DNA of 64,000 nucleotides from Thioalkalivibrio thiocyanodenitrificans ARhD 1. Lineage in GTDB: Bacteria; Pseudomonadota; Gammaproteobacteria; Ectothiorhodospirales; Ectothiorhodospiraceae. This document shows, one piece after another, positions 26,663-35,819 of this stretch (the stretch's first letter is position 1; each line of letters opens with the position of its first letter). The notes under the pieces were generated by a model. The model worked only from the letters and a program-made list of their open reading frames with translations. It ran no database searches and had not been told where the DNA came from. Position numbers and translations under genes: made by a program. The DNA is taken from NCBI RefSeq assembly GCF_000378965.1, contig NZ_KB900536.1, positions 1,914,052 to 1,978,051 of the forward strand, in the 5' to 3' direction.

Positions 26663-27633
26663 TCCTGCTGCTGGCGCTTGCGCCCTGGGCGATCGGCTCC
26701 CCCCTGTCCGGGCCGCCGACCCAGGAGCGTACACCGACGCAAGTGCAGGACCCCGGCCTGTGGGAACGCGCCACGCACTGGGTCCTGGCCAAACAGCGCC
26801 AGCTCCACCGCCAGCTGGCCCGGGGCATGGAGACCGTCCAGGGGGCACCCACGCTCACCAACACCCTGGCGCTGGTGCTGATCGGCTTTCTCTATGGGGT
26901 ATTCCACGCGGCAGGCCCGGGGCACGGCAAGGTGGTGATCACCACCTATCTGCTCACCCACCGCCAGCACATGCGCCGCGGACTGATCCTGTCCTGGGCC
27001 TCGTCGCTGCTCCAGGGGTTCACCGCCATCGCGCTTGTTCTGGCCGTGGTCGTGGTGGCCGAGCGCATGGCCCGGGATGCACTGAGCCAGGTGCGCACCC
27101 TGGAGCAGGTCAGCTTCGCGCTGGTGGCGGCGGTGGGGGCATGGCTCGTCTTCCGCGCCCTGCGCGGGCTTTACCGTCTGCGGGGCGCGGGCGCCGAAGG
27201 TCATGGCCACGATCACCCGCATGATGGACACGCCTGCGGCACCTGCGGCCACGCCCATCACGTCACACCCGCCCAGGCTGCGCGCAGCGACAGCCTGGGC
27301 ACCATGCTCGGCACCGTGCTGGCGGTGGGCGTGCGGCCCTGCACGGGCGCCATCCTGGTACTGGCGGTGGCCAATATGCTGGGCCTGTGGATGGCCGGCA
27401 TCGCCGCCGTAATCGCCATGTCCGTAGGCACGGCCATCACCGTCTCGATACTCGCGGTTCTGGCGGTACAGGCCCGGCAATGGGCGGCCCGGGCCGCCGC
27501 CGGCGGAAACTCGGTCGGATGGCAACGGACCGGGCAGGTGGTCGCCCTGGCCGGCGGGGCGCTGATCTTCGCGCTGGGTGCCAGCCTCTTTGGCGCCGGG
27601 ATGGATGTCCCCGTCCACCCGCTGGGGCTGTGA
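26644..27633 (+). CDS. NicO family nickel/cobalt (metal) transporter
   Basis: A 329-residue inner-membrane protein with about six membrane segments after an N-terminal hydrophobic start. Family motifs: [16 protein letters not shown] in the first helices and [14 protein letters not shown] later. A His-rich cytosolic or periplasmic loop ([21 protein letters not shown]) separates the halves. NicO/RcnA-type proteins move Ni, Co or perhaps Zn, either inward or outward. Context with a CobW GTPase and DUF1007 suggests zinc or cobalt homeostasis; direction of transport cannot be read from sequence. Confidence 0.85.
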   Translation: MRAVLLILLLALAPWAIGSPLSGPPTQERTPTQVQDPGLWERATHWVLAKQRQLHRQLARGMETVQGAPTLTNTLALVLIGFLYGVFHAAGPGHGKVVITTYLLTHRQHMRRGLILSWASSLLQGFTAIALVLAVVVVAERMARDALSQVRTLEQVSFALVAAVGAWLVFRALRGLYRLRGAGAEGHGHDHPHDGHACGTCGHAHHVTPAQAARSDSLGTMLGTVLAVGVRPCTGAILVLAVANMLGLWMAGIAAVIAMSVGTAITVSILAVLAVQARQWAARAAAGGNSVGWQRTGQVVALAGGALIFALGASLFGAGMDVPVHPLGL

Positions 27634-27643
27634 GCCCGGGCCC

Positions 27644-28186
27644 TTGACCCGCATCATCCTGCTCAACAAGCCCTATGACGTGCTCTGCCAGTTCAGGGAC
27701 CGGCAGGGGCGGCCGACGCTGGCGGATTACGTGCCCGAAACGGGTGTGTACGCCGCCGGACGACTGGATCGGGACAGCGAAGGTCTGGTGGTGCTGACAG
27801 ACGATGGAGCCCTGCAGGCCCGAATCAGCGATCCGAAGCACAAGGTGAGCAAGACCTACTGGGTGCAGGTGGAAGGAGTGCCGGACGAAGAGGCGCTCAA
27901 GGCACTCACCGAAGGGGTCCTGCTCAGGGACGGCCTCACCCGCCCCGCCCGGGTGCGGATCATGGACGCGCCCGCCGGGCTCTGGCCCCGGAACCCGCCC
28001 ATCCGCAGCCGCCGGCACATCCCCACCACCTGGCTGGAGCTGACGCTGTCCGAAGGCCGCAATCGCCAGGTGCGGCGCATGACCGCCGCCGTGGGCCACC
28101 CCACGCTGCGACTGATCCGCTACCGGGTGGGTTCCTGGACCCTGGACGGCCTCGGACCCGGGGAGCGGTTGTATCTCGAACTCTGA
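27644..28186 (+). CDS. rluE: RluE-type 23S rRNA pseudouridine synthase
   Basis: A 180-residue RsuA/RluE-group enzyme lacking the S4 domain, as in RluE, which modifies U2457. Family blocks: [11 protein letters not shown], catalytic [17 protein letters not shown] (Asp), KTYWVQVEG, and the C-terminal [21 protein letters not shown]. The start is uncertain: TTG at 27644 fits the family's N-terminus, while ATG at 27605 would overlap the NicO gene. The specific target site is inferred from architecture. Confidence 0.85.
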   Translation: MTRIILLNKPYDVLCQFRDRQGRPTLADYVPETGVYAAGRLDRDSEGLVVLTDDGALQARISDPKHKVSKTYWVQVEGVPDEEALKALTEGVLLRDGLTRPARVRIMDAPAGLWPRNPPIRSRRHIPTTWLELTLSEGRNRQVRRMTAAVGHPTLRLIRYRVGSWTLDGLGPGERLYLEL

Positions 28187-28436
28187 GGACCCTGATCACC
28201 ACGCAGGGTACGAAGAGGCGCCTCCGGTATGCACGGCCCCGGTTGCTCCATTGACATAAGAAACCGGGGGGCCAGCCCCGTTGCTGACCCGTGGATTCGT
28301 TGGACCCCCTCGTTGTCTGTTGAGGCACCGCGCCTTAACCGTCAACGGCACACGCCCTCACGTCAGACAAATATCGCAAACCAAAGCAAATGTGATTGCA
28401 TTAGTTAGGCTGGACTCCTAAAGTCGATTCCAGATC

Positions 28437-30518
28437 ATGACGGTACTCCGGAGACCCATCTTGCATATCCATCGCAAGTTCGCCTGGCTCCTCCTGCCCC
28501 TGCTGTCGGGTCTGCTGGGCGGTTCCGTAGCGGGCACCCTGGAAGAGCGGCTGGAGTCCCAGCGCGCCCTGTTCCAGGCCACCGAGAAGGCGCTGGCGAA
28601 CGGCAACCGGCAGGCCTTTCGTGAAGGCCTTGCGCGGCTGACCGACTATCCCCTGCATTCCTACCTGCTGTTCGCAGACCTGGAATCCCGGCTCGGCCGG
28701 GCCCATGCCGATGAAATCCGGGCCTTTCTGGATGTCCACGGAGACACGCCTCACGGTGAGCGCCTGCGCAACGCCTGGCTTGCCCGTCTTGCCCGGGAAC
28801 GGCGCTGGACCGTGCTGGTGGAGAATTTCGACCCGGACACCGGTTCCACCACCCGGATCTGCGAATACAGGCACGCCCTGTTGCAACTGGATCGCACCAA
28901 GGAGGCCCTGGACGGGGTGGAACACATCTGGTTGCGCGGGCGTTCCCAGCCCGATGCCTGCGACCCGGTCTTCAAGGCCTGGAGGGAGGCCGGAAGGCTC
29001 ACACCCGATCTCGCCTGGGGGCGCATTCGGCTGGCACTGGAGGCGGGACAGACCGGCCTGGCCGGCTACATCGGCCGCTACCTGCCGGAGGCGGAACAGG
29101 TCTGGGCCCGGCGGTGGCTCGACCTCCACCGCACACCGGCCCGGGTGGCCCGGGTGGACTGGGATGCGACCGCCCATGGCCGTGCGCCCCACATGCTCGA
29201 ACACGCCTGGCTGCGGCTGGCCCGCCAGGACCCGGAACAGGCGCTGGACCTCTGGACGCGCCACGGGGATCGCCAGAAACTCTCCGAGGCACAGGCCCGC
29301 GAGATCGACCGGACCATCGCCCTGCGGCTGGTCCTGCGCCGGGGCGCGGACGGCCTGGCGCATCTGGCCAGCCTGCCCGAGGAAACCTTCGACGCACAAC
29401 TGCGTGAATGGCACGTGCGCGCGGCACTGGCGGCAGGGGACTGGTCACAGGTGGCCGCCGCCATCGACACCATGGATACCGAACAGCGCCAGGATTATGC
29501 CTGGCGTTACTGGCGTGCCCGTGCGCTGGCAGAACTGGGCGAGCCGGCGCCGGCCGCCGCCCTGTACGCGGCGTTGGCGGAGGAGCGGAATTTCTACGGA
29601 TTCCTGGCAGCGGACAGGGCCGGCCGCCCCTACCGGATCGGTCATCGCGAGCTGAGCGTTCCCGTGGCGCGCATTCAGGCACTGGCGGAAGAACCCGCCT
29701 TCCAGCGGGCAAGGGAATGGCTGGCCATGGGACGCGGCATCGATGCCCGGCGGGAGTGGGAACGGGCGATCGCCGCACTGGACGAGGAAGATCTCAAGGC
29801 GGCCGCCCTGCTTGCCCACGGCTGGGCCTGGCACGACCGGGCCATCTTCGCCGCCGCCCGCGCCCGGGCATTCGACGACATGGAACTGCGCTTCCCCCTG
29901 GCTTACTCGCGCCTGATCCTGGACCATGCCGCCGGCCAGGGCATCAATCCCGCCTGGGCCCTTGCCGTGGCGCGGCAGGAGAGCGCCTTCATGACGGAAG
30001 CGCGCTCCCACGCGGGTGCCCTGGGCCTGATGCAGGTGATGCCCGCCACCGGGCGCAACATGGCACGGCATGCAAACGTCCGGCTCAATCACGCCCGCGA
30101 TCTGCTCAGGCCCGAGATCAACGTGCCCATCGGCACCTACTACCTGCGCCGCAACCTGGACCGGTTCGGGGGCCATCCGATCCTGTCCACTGCCGCCTAT
30201 AACGCCGGGGCCCACCGCGTGGACAGCTGGCTGCCCGAGCACGGCCCGATGGATGCCGACGTCTGGGCGGAGCTGATCCCCTTCCCCGAGACGCGCGCCT
30301 ACGTGCGCCGGGTGCTGGCCTACCAGGTGATCTACGAGATGCGCCTCGGCCTCACCCCCACCACCCTGAGCAGCCTGCTGCCGCCGATCACCGCCCGCCC
30401 GGACCTGGAGGCCTCCCGCATCGCGCACACCCGGGACTGGCAGGGCCGTACCGGGGGCAGGGTGGCATCGACCCAGGTGTGTGATGCGCCGGGGTTCGTG
30501 GAAAGGCCCTGTTCCTAG
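28437..30518 (+). CDS. slt: Soluble lytic murein transglycosylase (Slt70-like)
   Basis: A 693-residue periplasmic enzyme that cleaves peptidoglycan to 1,6-anhydro products. A signal peptide (FAWLLLPLLSGLLGGSVAG) is followed by a long alpha-superhelical U-domain (about residues 35-440), a linker domain, and the C-terminal lysozyme-like domain with catalytic Glu515 in ARQESAF, then GALGLMQVMPATGRNMA and STAAYNAGAHRV. Length is that of E. coli Slt70. It appears monocistronic, ending at a composite inverted repeat. Confidence 0.94.
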   Translation: MTVLRRPILHIHRKFAWLLLPLLSGLLGGSVAGTLEERLESQRALFQATEKALANGNRQAFREGLARLTDYPLHSYLLFADLESRLGRAHADEIRAFLDVHGDTPHGERLRNAWLARLARERRWTVLVENFDPDTGSTTRICEYRHALLQLDRTKEALDGVEHIWLRGRSQPDACDPVFKAWREAGRLTPDLAWGRIRLALEAGQTGLAGYIGRYLPEAEQVWARRWLDLHRTPARVARVDWDATAHGRAPHMLEHAWLRLARQDPEQALDLWTRHGDRQKLSEAQAREIDRTIALRLVLRRGADGLAHLASLPEETFDAQLREWHVRAALAAGDWSQVAAAIDTMDTEQRQDYAWRYWRARALAELGEPAPAAALYAALAEERNFYGFLAADRAGRPYRIGHRELSVPVARIQALAEEPAFQRAREWLAMGRGIDARREWERAIAALDEEDLKAAALLAHGWAWHDRAIFAAARARAFDDMELRFPLAYSRLILDHAAGQGINPAWALAVARQESAFMTEARSHAGALGLMQVMPATGRNMARHANVRLNHARDLLRPEINVPIGTYYLRRNLDRFGGHPILSTAAYNAGAHRVDSWLPEHGPMDADVWAELIPFPETRAYVRRVLAYQVIYEMRLGLTPTTLSSLLPPITARPDLEASRIAHTRDWQGRTGGRVASTQVCDAPGFVERPCS

Positions 30519-30542
30519 GGGGCAGAGAACACGTTGAGTTCA

Positions 30543-30702
30543 GCCACAGAGGTCACAAAGAAAAGGCTTTGAGCAGTGGTAGGTTGGGGTGAGGAACGAA
30601 CCCCAACACGCCGGGGGCCCGGGAGACCTCCGCCATGTTGGGGTTCGCTGTGCTCACCCCAACCTACGATCCGGTTGTTTTCTTCTCTGTGACCTCTGTG
30701 GC
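30543..30702. repeat. Nested inverted-repeat element (outer GCCACAGAGG arms, inner GTTGGGG palindrome)
   Basis: Outer arms 30543-30557 and 30688-30702 are a perfect 15-bp inverted repeat. Inside, 30579-30667 is a second, imperfect palindrome beginning GTAGGTTGGGGTGAGG and ending CACCCCAACCTAC; the same inner element recurs at 43434-43500. It lies between slt and the DUF3147 gene. Confidence 0.88.
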
Positions 30703-30738
30703 CAATATCCCCCTTCCCGGAGACGCTCGGCTAACCCG

Positions 30739-31095
30739 ATGATTTATTACATTATCAAGATCGCGTTGAGCGCCATTCTGATCGTGATCATCTCGGAATT
30801 GGGCAAACGCCATTCCGTACTGGCCGCAGTCGTCGCATCCGTGCCGCTGGTGTCGGTCCTGGCCATGGTGTGGCTGTATCTGGAAACCCGCAACGTCACG
30901 CAGGTCGCCGACCTCGCGAGCAGCATTTTCTGGCTGGTCCTCCCTTCGCTCATCCTGTTCATCGCCTTCCCGTTGCTCCTGCGTTGGGGGTGGAACTTCT
31001 TCCTGAGCCTTGGCGTCTCCGTCGCGTTGACAACGGCCGGCTACCTCCTGATGCTCCAACTGCTCGGACATGGGGTCAAGTCTAGTAATGTATAG
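30739..31095 (+). CDS. DUF3147 family membrane protein
   Basis: A 118-residue inner-membrane protein with four predicted membrane segments: IKIALSAILIVIISEL, LAAVVASVPLVSVLAMVWLY, IFWLVLPSLILFIAFPLLL and FFLSLGVSVALTTAGYLLML. The pattern ISELGKRHSVLAAVVASVP is typical of DUF3147. Function unknown. The ATG at 30739 is chosen because the upstream frame crosses the repeat element. Confidence 0.65.
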   Translation: MIYYIIKIALSAILIVIISELGKRHSVLAAVVASVPLVSVLAMVWLYLETRNVTQVADLASSIFWLVLPSLILFIAFPLLLRWGWNFFLSLGVSVALTTAGYLLMLQLLGHGVKSSNV

Positions 31096-31251
31096 TTTTC
31101 AACGGGCGCGAACCATGCATGAGGATCCAATGGGTTCAAGCTCGGCATCGCACTTCCTCCGTCTCCGCCAACGCAGACTCCGGCGTCGCCATCCCGGACC
31201 GGACCCCGCCTCCATGCAGGGCGTCCGGGCGGCAAAGGGACACCCCGCCAC

Positions 31252-32280
31252 ATGAACTACCTAGAGGCCATTGACCGCATCTGGCGGCACTCGGACGGTG
31301 CGTTTCGCGATGAGCGGACGCGGCTGAAGGAACTGGTCCGTTACGCCACGCTGGCGCCATCCGGACACAACACGCAATGCTGGCGGTTTCGAATCGGGAA
31401 CCGTTCCGTCGAGGTGCTGCCGGATCTGTCCCGCCGCACGCCGGTGGTCGATCCGGACGACCACCATCTTTACGTGTCGCTGGGATGCGCCGCCGAGAAC
31501 CTGGTCCAGGCGGCGAGGGCATTCGGATACCAAGGTCATGCCGGGTTCACACCCGCCGATGACGGGGCCATCAGGATCGCGCTTGAGCACGCCACGGCGG
31601 AACGATCGCCCATGTTCCAGGCGATCCCGCATCGGCAATGCACACGCACCGACTATGACGGCAAGCCGCTGACCGGGGAGGAACTGCAGCTACTTGAGGC
31701 GGCGGGGACAGGGGACGGGGTCGCACTGGTACTTCTGACTACGCGCGACGCCATGGAAACCGTCCTTGAGTACGTGGTTCAGGGCAACACAATGCAGGTG
31801 GGCAATCCGGCGTTTGTCCGTGAACTGGAACACTGGATTCGCTTCAGTGACAGCGAGGCGATCCGGACCGGCGATGGACTGCCGGCTCGAGCGACCGGGA
31901 ACCCGCGGGTGCCACGCTGGCTGGGGCGGCGGCTGTTCCGAGCCTCCTTTCGCGCAAAACCCGAGAATGACAAGTATGCCCGTCAGATCCGCAGTTCAGC
32001 CGGCATCGGCGTGTTCGTATCCTGCATGGATGACAAGGCACACTGGATGGAGGCGGGCCGCTGTTACGAGCGGTTCGCGCTTCAGGCCACGGCGCTGGGC
32101 ATTCGGAACGCATTTGTGAATCAGCCTGTCGAGGAGTCCCGCCTTCGCCCCGAATTTGCCAAGGCCCTGGGGTTGAGCGAGGGAAGACCCGATCTCGTCG
32201 TGCGCTTCGGCCGGGGGAAGGAAATGCCGAGGTCATTGCGACGGCCGCTTGCGGCCGTGTTGATTGAACCGAACCACTGA
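31252..32280 (+). CDS. Acg-family nitroreductase-fold FMN-binding protein
   Basis: A 342-residue protein with a nitroreductase-like fold. The N-terminal ELVRYATLAPSGHNTQCWRF is the FMN-contacting motif, followed by LYVSLGCAAENLVQAARAFGY and IPHRQCTRTDY. The length, with duplicated halves, fits the Acg family (twin nitroreductase domains in one chain), in which a lid may block normal nitroreductase activity; flavin storage has been proposed. No partner gene is evident; the downstream genes are an MBL-fold and a VOC protein. Confidence 0.75.
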   Translation: MNYLEAIDRIWRHSDGAFRDERTRLKELVRYATLAPSGHNTQCWRFRIGNRSVEVLPDLSRRTPVVDPDDHHLYVSLGCAAENLVQAARAFGYQGHAGFTPADDGAIRIALEHATAERSPMFQAIPHRQCTRTDYDGKPLTGEELQLLEAAGTGDGVALVLLTTRDAMETVLEYVVQGNTMQVGNPAFVRELEHWIRFSDSEAIRTGDGLPARATGNPRVPRWLGRRLFRASFRAKPENDKYARQIRSSAGIGVFVSCMDDKAHWMEAGRCYERFALQATALGIRNAFVNQPVEESRLRPEFAKALGLSEGRPDLVVRFGRGKEMPRSLRRPLAAVLIEPNH

Positions 32281-32457
32281 CATACCGAAAAGGTGACAGG
32301 CCTGTTCGTGCGCCGCACGACTTTGACTCATCCACAGCCGCACTGTCTCCACAGGTACCGCTGCAGACTCACCTGCGTTTCCAGGCAACCGTGAAAGCAC
32401 CGCGACCTTGTTCCAGGGGGCAGTGCCCGCCCATGATCTTCGTTGACGGAGAGGCCC

Positions 32458-33099
32458 ATGAAACAGGTGCAGAACGATATCTGGGAAACCGAGACCGAAA
32501 GTCCCTGCCCGGGGCTGACGACACACGCCTACCTGCTCACCCGGCCGGACGGCAACGTGCTGTTCTACAACACGGGCCACCGTCACGAGATCGAGCAGAT
32601 GGCAGCGCTGGGCGGGGTGGTGTTTCAGTTCCTGAGCCATCGGGACGAGCTGGGGGATACGATCAACCTGCTCCACGAGCGCTTCGGCACCCGGCTGGGC
32701 GGCCATGTGCGCGAGCAGGCCGAACTCGCCCGCGTGCGCGCACCGGACATCCTGTTTGATGGCCGCGAGATGCATCTCGGCAACATCGAGGCGATCCCCA
32801 CGCCCGGGCACACGGCGGGCAGCACCTGTTTCCTCGTGCACGCCCCCAGGGGCAGACGCTACCTGTTTACCGGCGATACGCTGTATCGGGGCGAGGACGG
32901 CACCTGGAAACCCGGACTGCTGCCGTTCAGTGACCGGGATGCACTGGTGGAAAGCCTCGAAACGCTGCGCACGCTGGAGCCGGATGTGGTGTTCTCCAGC
33001 GCCTTCGCGGGTGAGACGGGCTTTCAGGAAATCCGGGGCAGGTGGTCGGACCATGTGGCGAAGGCCCTGGCCGCCCTGCCGCCCGGGTCGGCACGCTGA
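32458..33099 (+). CDS. Metallo-beta-lactamase-fold protein with reduced metal motif
   Basis: A 213-residue MBL-fold protein with a GGAGAGG ribosome binding site before the ATG. The usual HxHxDH motif is replaced by LSHRDELGD (only His61 is in register). PTPGHTAGS (His118) and FTGD (Asp140) are kept, while the last His is replaced in VVFSSAFAG. At most one metal site is therefore likely. Substrate is unknown; the overall layout recalls hydroxyacylglutathione hydrolase relatives. It may be a hydrolase of changed chemistry or a binding protein. Confidence 0.7.
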   Translation: MKQVQNDIWETETESPCPGLTTHAYLLTRPDGNVLFYNTGHRHEIEQMAALGGVVFQFLSHRDELGDTINLLHERFGTRLGGHVREQAELARVRAPDILFDGREMHLGNIEAIPTPGHTAGSTCFLVHAPRGRRYLFTGDTLYRGEDGTWKPGLLPFSDRDALVESLETLRTLEPDVVFSSAFAGETGFQEIRGRWSDHVAKALAALPPGSAR

Positions 33100-33248
33100 C
33101 ACGCGCACGGTACAGTCAGGGCGCGGAGCCTCATGTCGATTCCGGCCGGCGTGATTCGACACCTCGCTGAGGCGGCGAACCCCGCGCCCGAACGGCCTGG
33201 CGGGTCCCGTCACCTTCCCATCCACGTGCACTGACGGGAGGCAGGACC

Positions 33249-34193
33249 ATGACAGCACCTGAACAACGGATCGTGCCGCATTTGTGGTACGACAGGGAGG
33301 CCCGGGAGGCCGCGGAGTTTTACACATCGATCTTCCCGGACTCGGACATCACCCACCTGACCACGCTGCACGGCACCCCGTCCGGGGATGTCGAGGTCGT
33401 ATCCTTCCGGCTCCGGGGGCAGCCCTTCATGGCCATCAGCGCGGGACCCCATTTCACGTTCAACCCCTCGGTGTCGTTCATGGTCAATTACGACCCGCTG
33501 CATTTCGATCCCTCGCCTTCCCGTGAGGAAAACGCCCGGACGAGCCTGGACGCGGCCTGGGCACAACTGTCCGAGGGCGGCACGGTACTGATGCCCATCG
33601 GCGAGTATCCCTTCAGCGCGCGCTACGGCTGGATCCAGGACCGCTACGGCCTGTCCTGGCAGCTGATCCTCACTGACCCGGGAGGGGAACCCCGGCCGCC
33701 GATCCTGCCTTCCCTGCTGCTCACGGGCGAGAACTGCGGGCGCGCGGAAGAGGCGATCGACCATTATCTGTCTGTGTTCCGCGATGCCCGGCAGGGACAA
33801 CTGTTCCGCTACGGCGCGGATCAGCCGCCCGACACGGAAGGCACGGTCATGTTCGCTGACTTCATGCTGGAGCACACCTGGTTCGCGGCCATGGACAGCG
33901 CCCACGGGCACGGCTTCACGTTCAACGAGGCCGTCTCCTTCATCGTAAACTGCGACGATCAGGACAGGATCGACCGGTACTGGAACGCGCTCTCCGCGGT
34001 CCCCGAGGCCGAGCAGTGCGGATGGATCAAGGACCGGTTCGGCGTGTCCTGGCAGATCGTGCCGGCGGAGATGGACCGCATGATGCGAGACGGCACCCCG
34101 GAGCAGATCGACCGATTGACGCGCACCTTCATGCCCATGAAGAAGCTTGACGTCGCCGCGCTCCGGGCGGCCTACGAGGGGGAGGGCGGGTAG
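33249..34193 (+). CDS. Tandem-domain VOC (PhnB-like) protein
   Basis: A 314-residue protein with two vicinal-oxygen-chelate domains of the PhnB/3-dmu-9_3-mt type. Domain 1 starts IVPHLWYDREAREAAEFYTSIFPDS-like (quoted in part: PHLWYDREAREAAEFY) and has FMVNYDP and GWIQDRYGLSWQLI; domain 2 has AEEAIDHYLSVFRDA, FIVNCDD and GWIKDRFGVSWQIVP. The paired repeats are clear from DRYGLSWQ/DRFGVSWQ. Function unknown; the old label 3-demethylubiquinone methyltransferase is not supported. GGGAGG precedes the ATG. Confidence 0.82.
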   Translation: MTAPEQRIVPHLWYDREAREAAEFYTSIFPDSDITHLTTLHGTPSGDVEVVSFRLRGQPFMAISAGPHFTFNPSVSFMVNYDPLHFDPSPSREENARTSLDAAWAQLSEGGTVLMPIGEYPFSARYGWIQDRYGLSWQLILTDPGGEPRPPILPSLLLTGENCGRAEEAIDHYLSVFRDARQGQLFRYGADQPPDTEGTVMFADFMLEHTWFAAMDSAHGHGFTFNEAVSFIVNCDDQDRIDRYWNALSAVPEAEQCGWIKDRFGVSWQIVPAEMDRMMRDGTPEQIDRLTRTFMPMKKLDVAALRAAYEGEGG

Positions 34194-34237
34194 CCGCTTC
34201 GCCCGCCGGGTGCTGGACCTCCACAGAAAGGCGCTTT

Positions 34238-34303
34238 AACCACGAAGAGCACGACGAGGCTTTTCATTCGAATCACTTCGTGCCCTTCGTGGCCTTCTTG
34301 GTT
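34238..34303. repeat. Inverted repeat of nonamer-type CACGAAGNG units
   Basis: Left arm AACCACGAAGAGCACGACG (34238 on) and right arm ending CTTCGTGGCCTTCTTGGTT (to 34303) are complementary with a few mismatches; units repeat about every 9 bases. It lies between the VOC gene and the convergent histidine kinase gene. Confidence 0.7.
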
Positions 34304-34460
34304 CAATTCCCCTCCGGCGGACGCAACGCTCGTTGCCGAAGGCGGGGCTCTTGCGAAGCCGCGAGGGAACGTAGAGGGAATATGGGGATGCAAGGAGAAA
34401 TCTCTCATATCTGCAGCTTGATGGGAAAACAAGCATCGTCAATTCCGTCGCAGTTTGAGC

Positions 34461-35819
34461 CTACGGCAACGTAACCACTGCCTCGAGCCCGCCTCCCTCG
34501 TGATTCCTGAGGGTCAGTTCGCCTCCGTGCGATCGGGCGATGTTACGTGCGATCGCGAGCCCGAGCCCGATCCCACCCGTCGTCCTGGAGCGTGACTCCT
34601 CTACACGATAGAAAGGATCGAATACACGCTCCAGGAGCGGCTCGGGAATACCCCCGCCTGGATCAGAGACCCGAATCACCAGTTGACCGACATTATGACT
34701 GACGTCGATCGTGGCCTCGCCGCCATATTTCACGGCGTTGTCAACCAGGTTCTCCACGCACCGCCTGAGGGCGCCAGGCCGCACGTGATGGACCTCTGCC
34801 CCACCGACCACGCGGACCCGCTGGCCAAGCTCTTCGCGATCGTGCTGGATGGATTCAAGCAAAGCCATGATGTCCACGGGCTGAACCGAATCCCCGACGC
34901 TGACACCACATGTAAACTCCAGCATGGCCGAGGCGAGCTGCTCGATCTGGTCGATATCTCGCCCGATCCTGCTGCGCAGTTCGGAGTCCTCAACCAGTTC
35001 GGCGCGCAGGCGCAGCTTCGTAATGGGTGTCCGGAGATCATGGGAGATGGCCCCCAGCAGAAACTCCCGATCCCGGATCATCCTGGCAAGATGGGCCTGC
35101 ATGCTGTTGAACGCGGATGCGGCATCCTGAACTTCCGGCGGACCCGTTTCAGGCAGCGCAGGGCGCTGGATATCCTTAGTGAGTTCGCCTGCGGCCTCGA
35201 GCAGCATCTGCAATGGTCGGGTAACCCGATGAACCGCGATCCACGACAACAATACCACCGGCACCAGAAGCACGATCAGTGTTAGTACCAGACGTCTGGG
35301 CACCGCGTAGATCTCGACACCCAGACGATGATCAAAACGAACCCATCGCCCGTCCATGAGTTCCACCCAGGCGCTGAAGCCCCGATCCAGCTCCTCTGGA
35401 AAAGCACCGTTGCCCCCGAGCGGCAGGGTGTCCCCTTGCACTCCATGCATGGTCACGACGATGTTTCGCGGCGCGCCCAACGCCCTTGCCAGAAGGGACC
35501 ACAGATGCCCTTCATGGTCCCGCGCGGAGTCTCGATTGCGCGCGGGAAGCGGCGTCGGCGGCCCGGTCGACGTGATCGAGACCGCCAGCGAGGGGCCGTT
35601 GATCGCATCGATCACCAGCTCCGATGCCTGCGGTGACAGTGCCTCCAGCGTGTGCACGATGGTGGAGATACGCTGCGCCGCGTAGAGCCCGCCGGCCTTG
35701 TACATGACTTCACCTCGATCGCGCAGCAGTATGATCCCGGCGGCAAGCTGCGTGACGAGCAGGCCGCTGACCAGTATGAGCACGAGCCGGCTGACGAGAT
35801 TGAGCTTCCGAAGACGCAC
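34461..35819 (-). CDS. Sensor histidine kinase (EnvZ-like)
   Basis: A 452-residue membrane histidine kinase. Membrane segments at about 11-32 and 176-196 enclose a periplasmic sensor of about 140 residues without a recognised fold. HAMP linker at about 197-248, then the H-box LGAISHDLRTPITKLR with His260, N-box ENLVDNAVKYG, and ATP lid motifs DPGGGIPE and GGIGLGLAIARNIA. It starts with GTG directly after the regulator's TGA (TGAGTG), so the pair is co-translated. Its signal is unknown; the divergent cytochrome/Spy genes suggest envelope metal or redox stress. Confidence 0.92.
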   Translation of the reverse strand: MRLRKLNLVSRLVLILVSGLLVTQLAAGIILLRDRGEVMYKAGGLYAAQRISTIVHTLEALSPQASELVIDAINGPSLAVSITSTGPPTPLPARNRDSARDHEGHLWSLLARALGAPRNIVVTMHGVQGDTLPLGGNGAFPEELDRGFSAWVELMDGRWVRFDHRLGVEIYAVPRRLVLTLIVLLVPVVLLSWIAVHRVTRPLQMLLEAAGELTKDIQRPALPETGPPEVQDAASAFNSMQAHLARMIRDREFLLGAISHDLRTPITKLRLRAELVEDSELRSRIGRDIDQIEQLASAMLEFTCGVSVGDSVQPVDIMALLESIQHDREELGQRVRVVGGAEVHHVRPGALRRCVENLVDNAVKYGGEATIDVSHNVGQLVIRVSDPGGGIPEPLLERVFDPFYRVEESRSRTTGGIGLGLAIARNIARSHGGELTLRNHEGGGLEAVVTLP

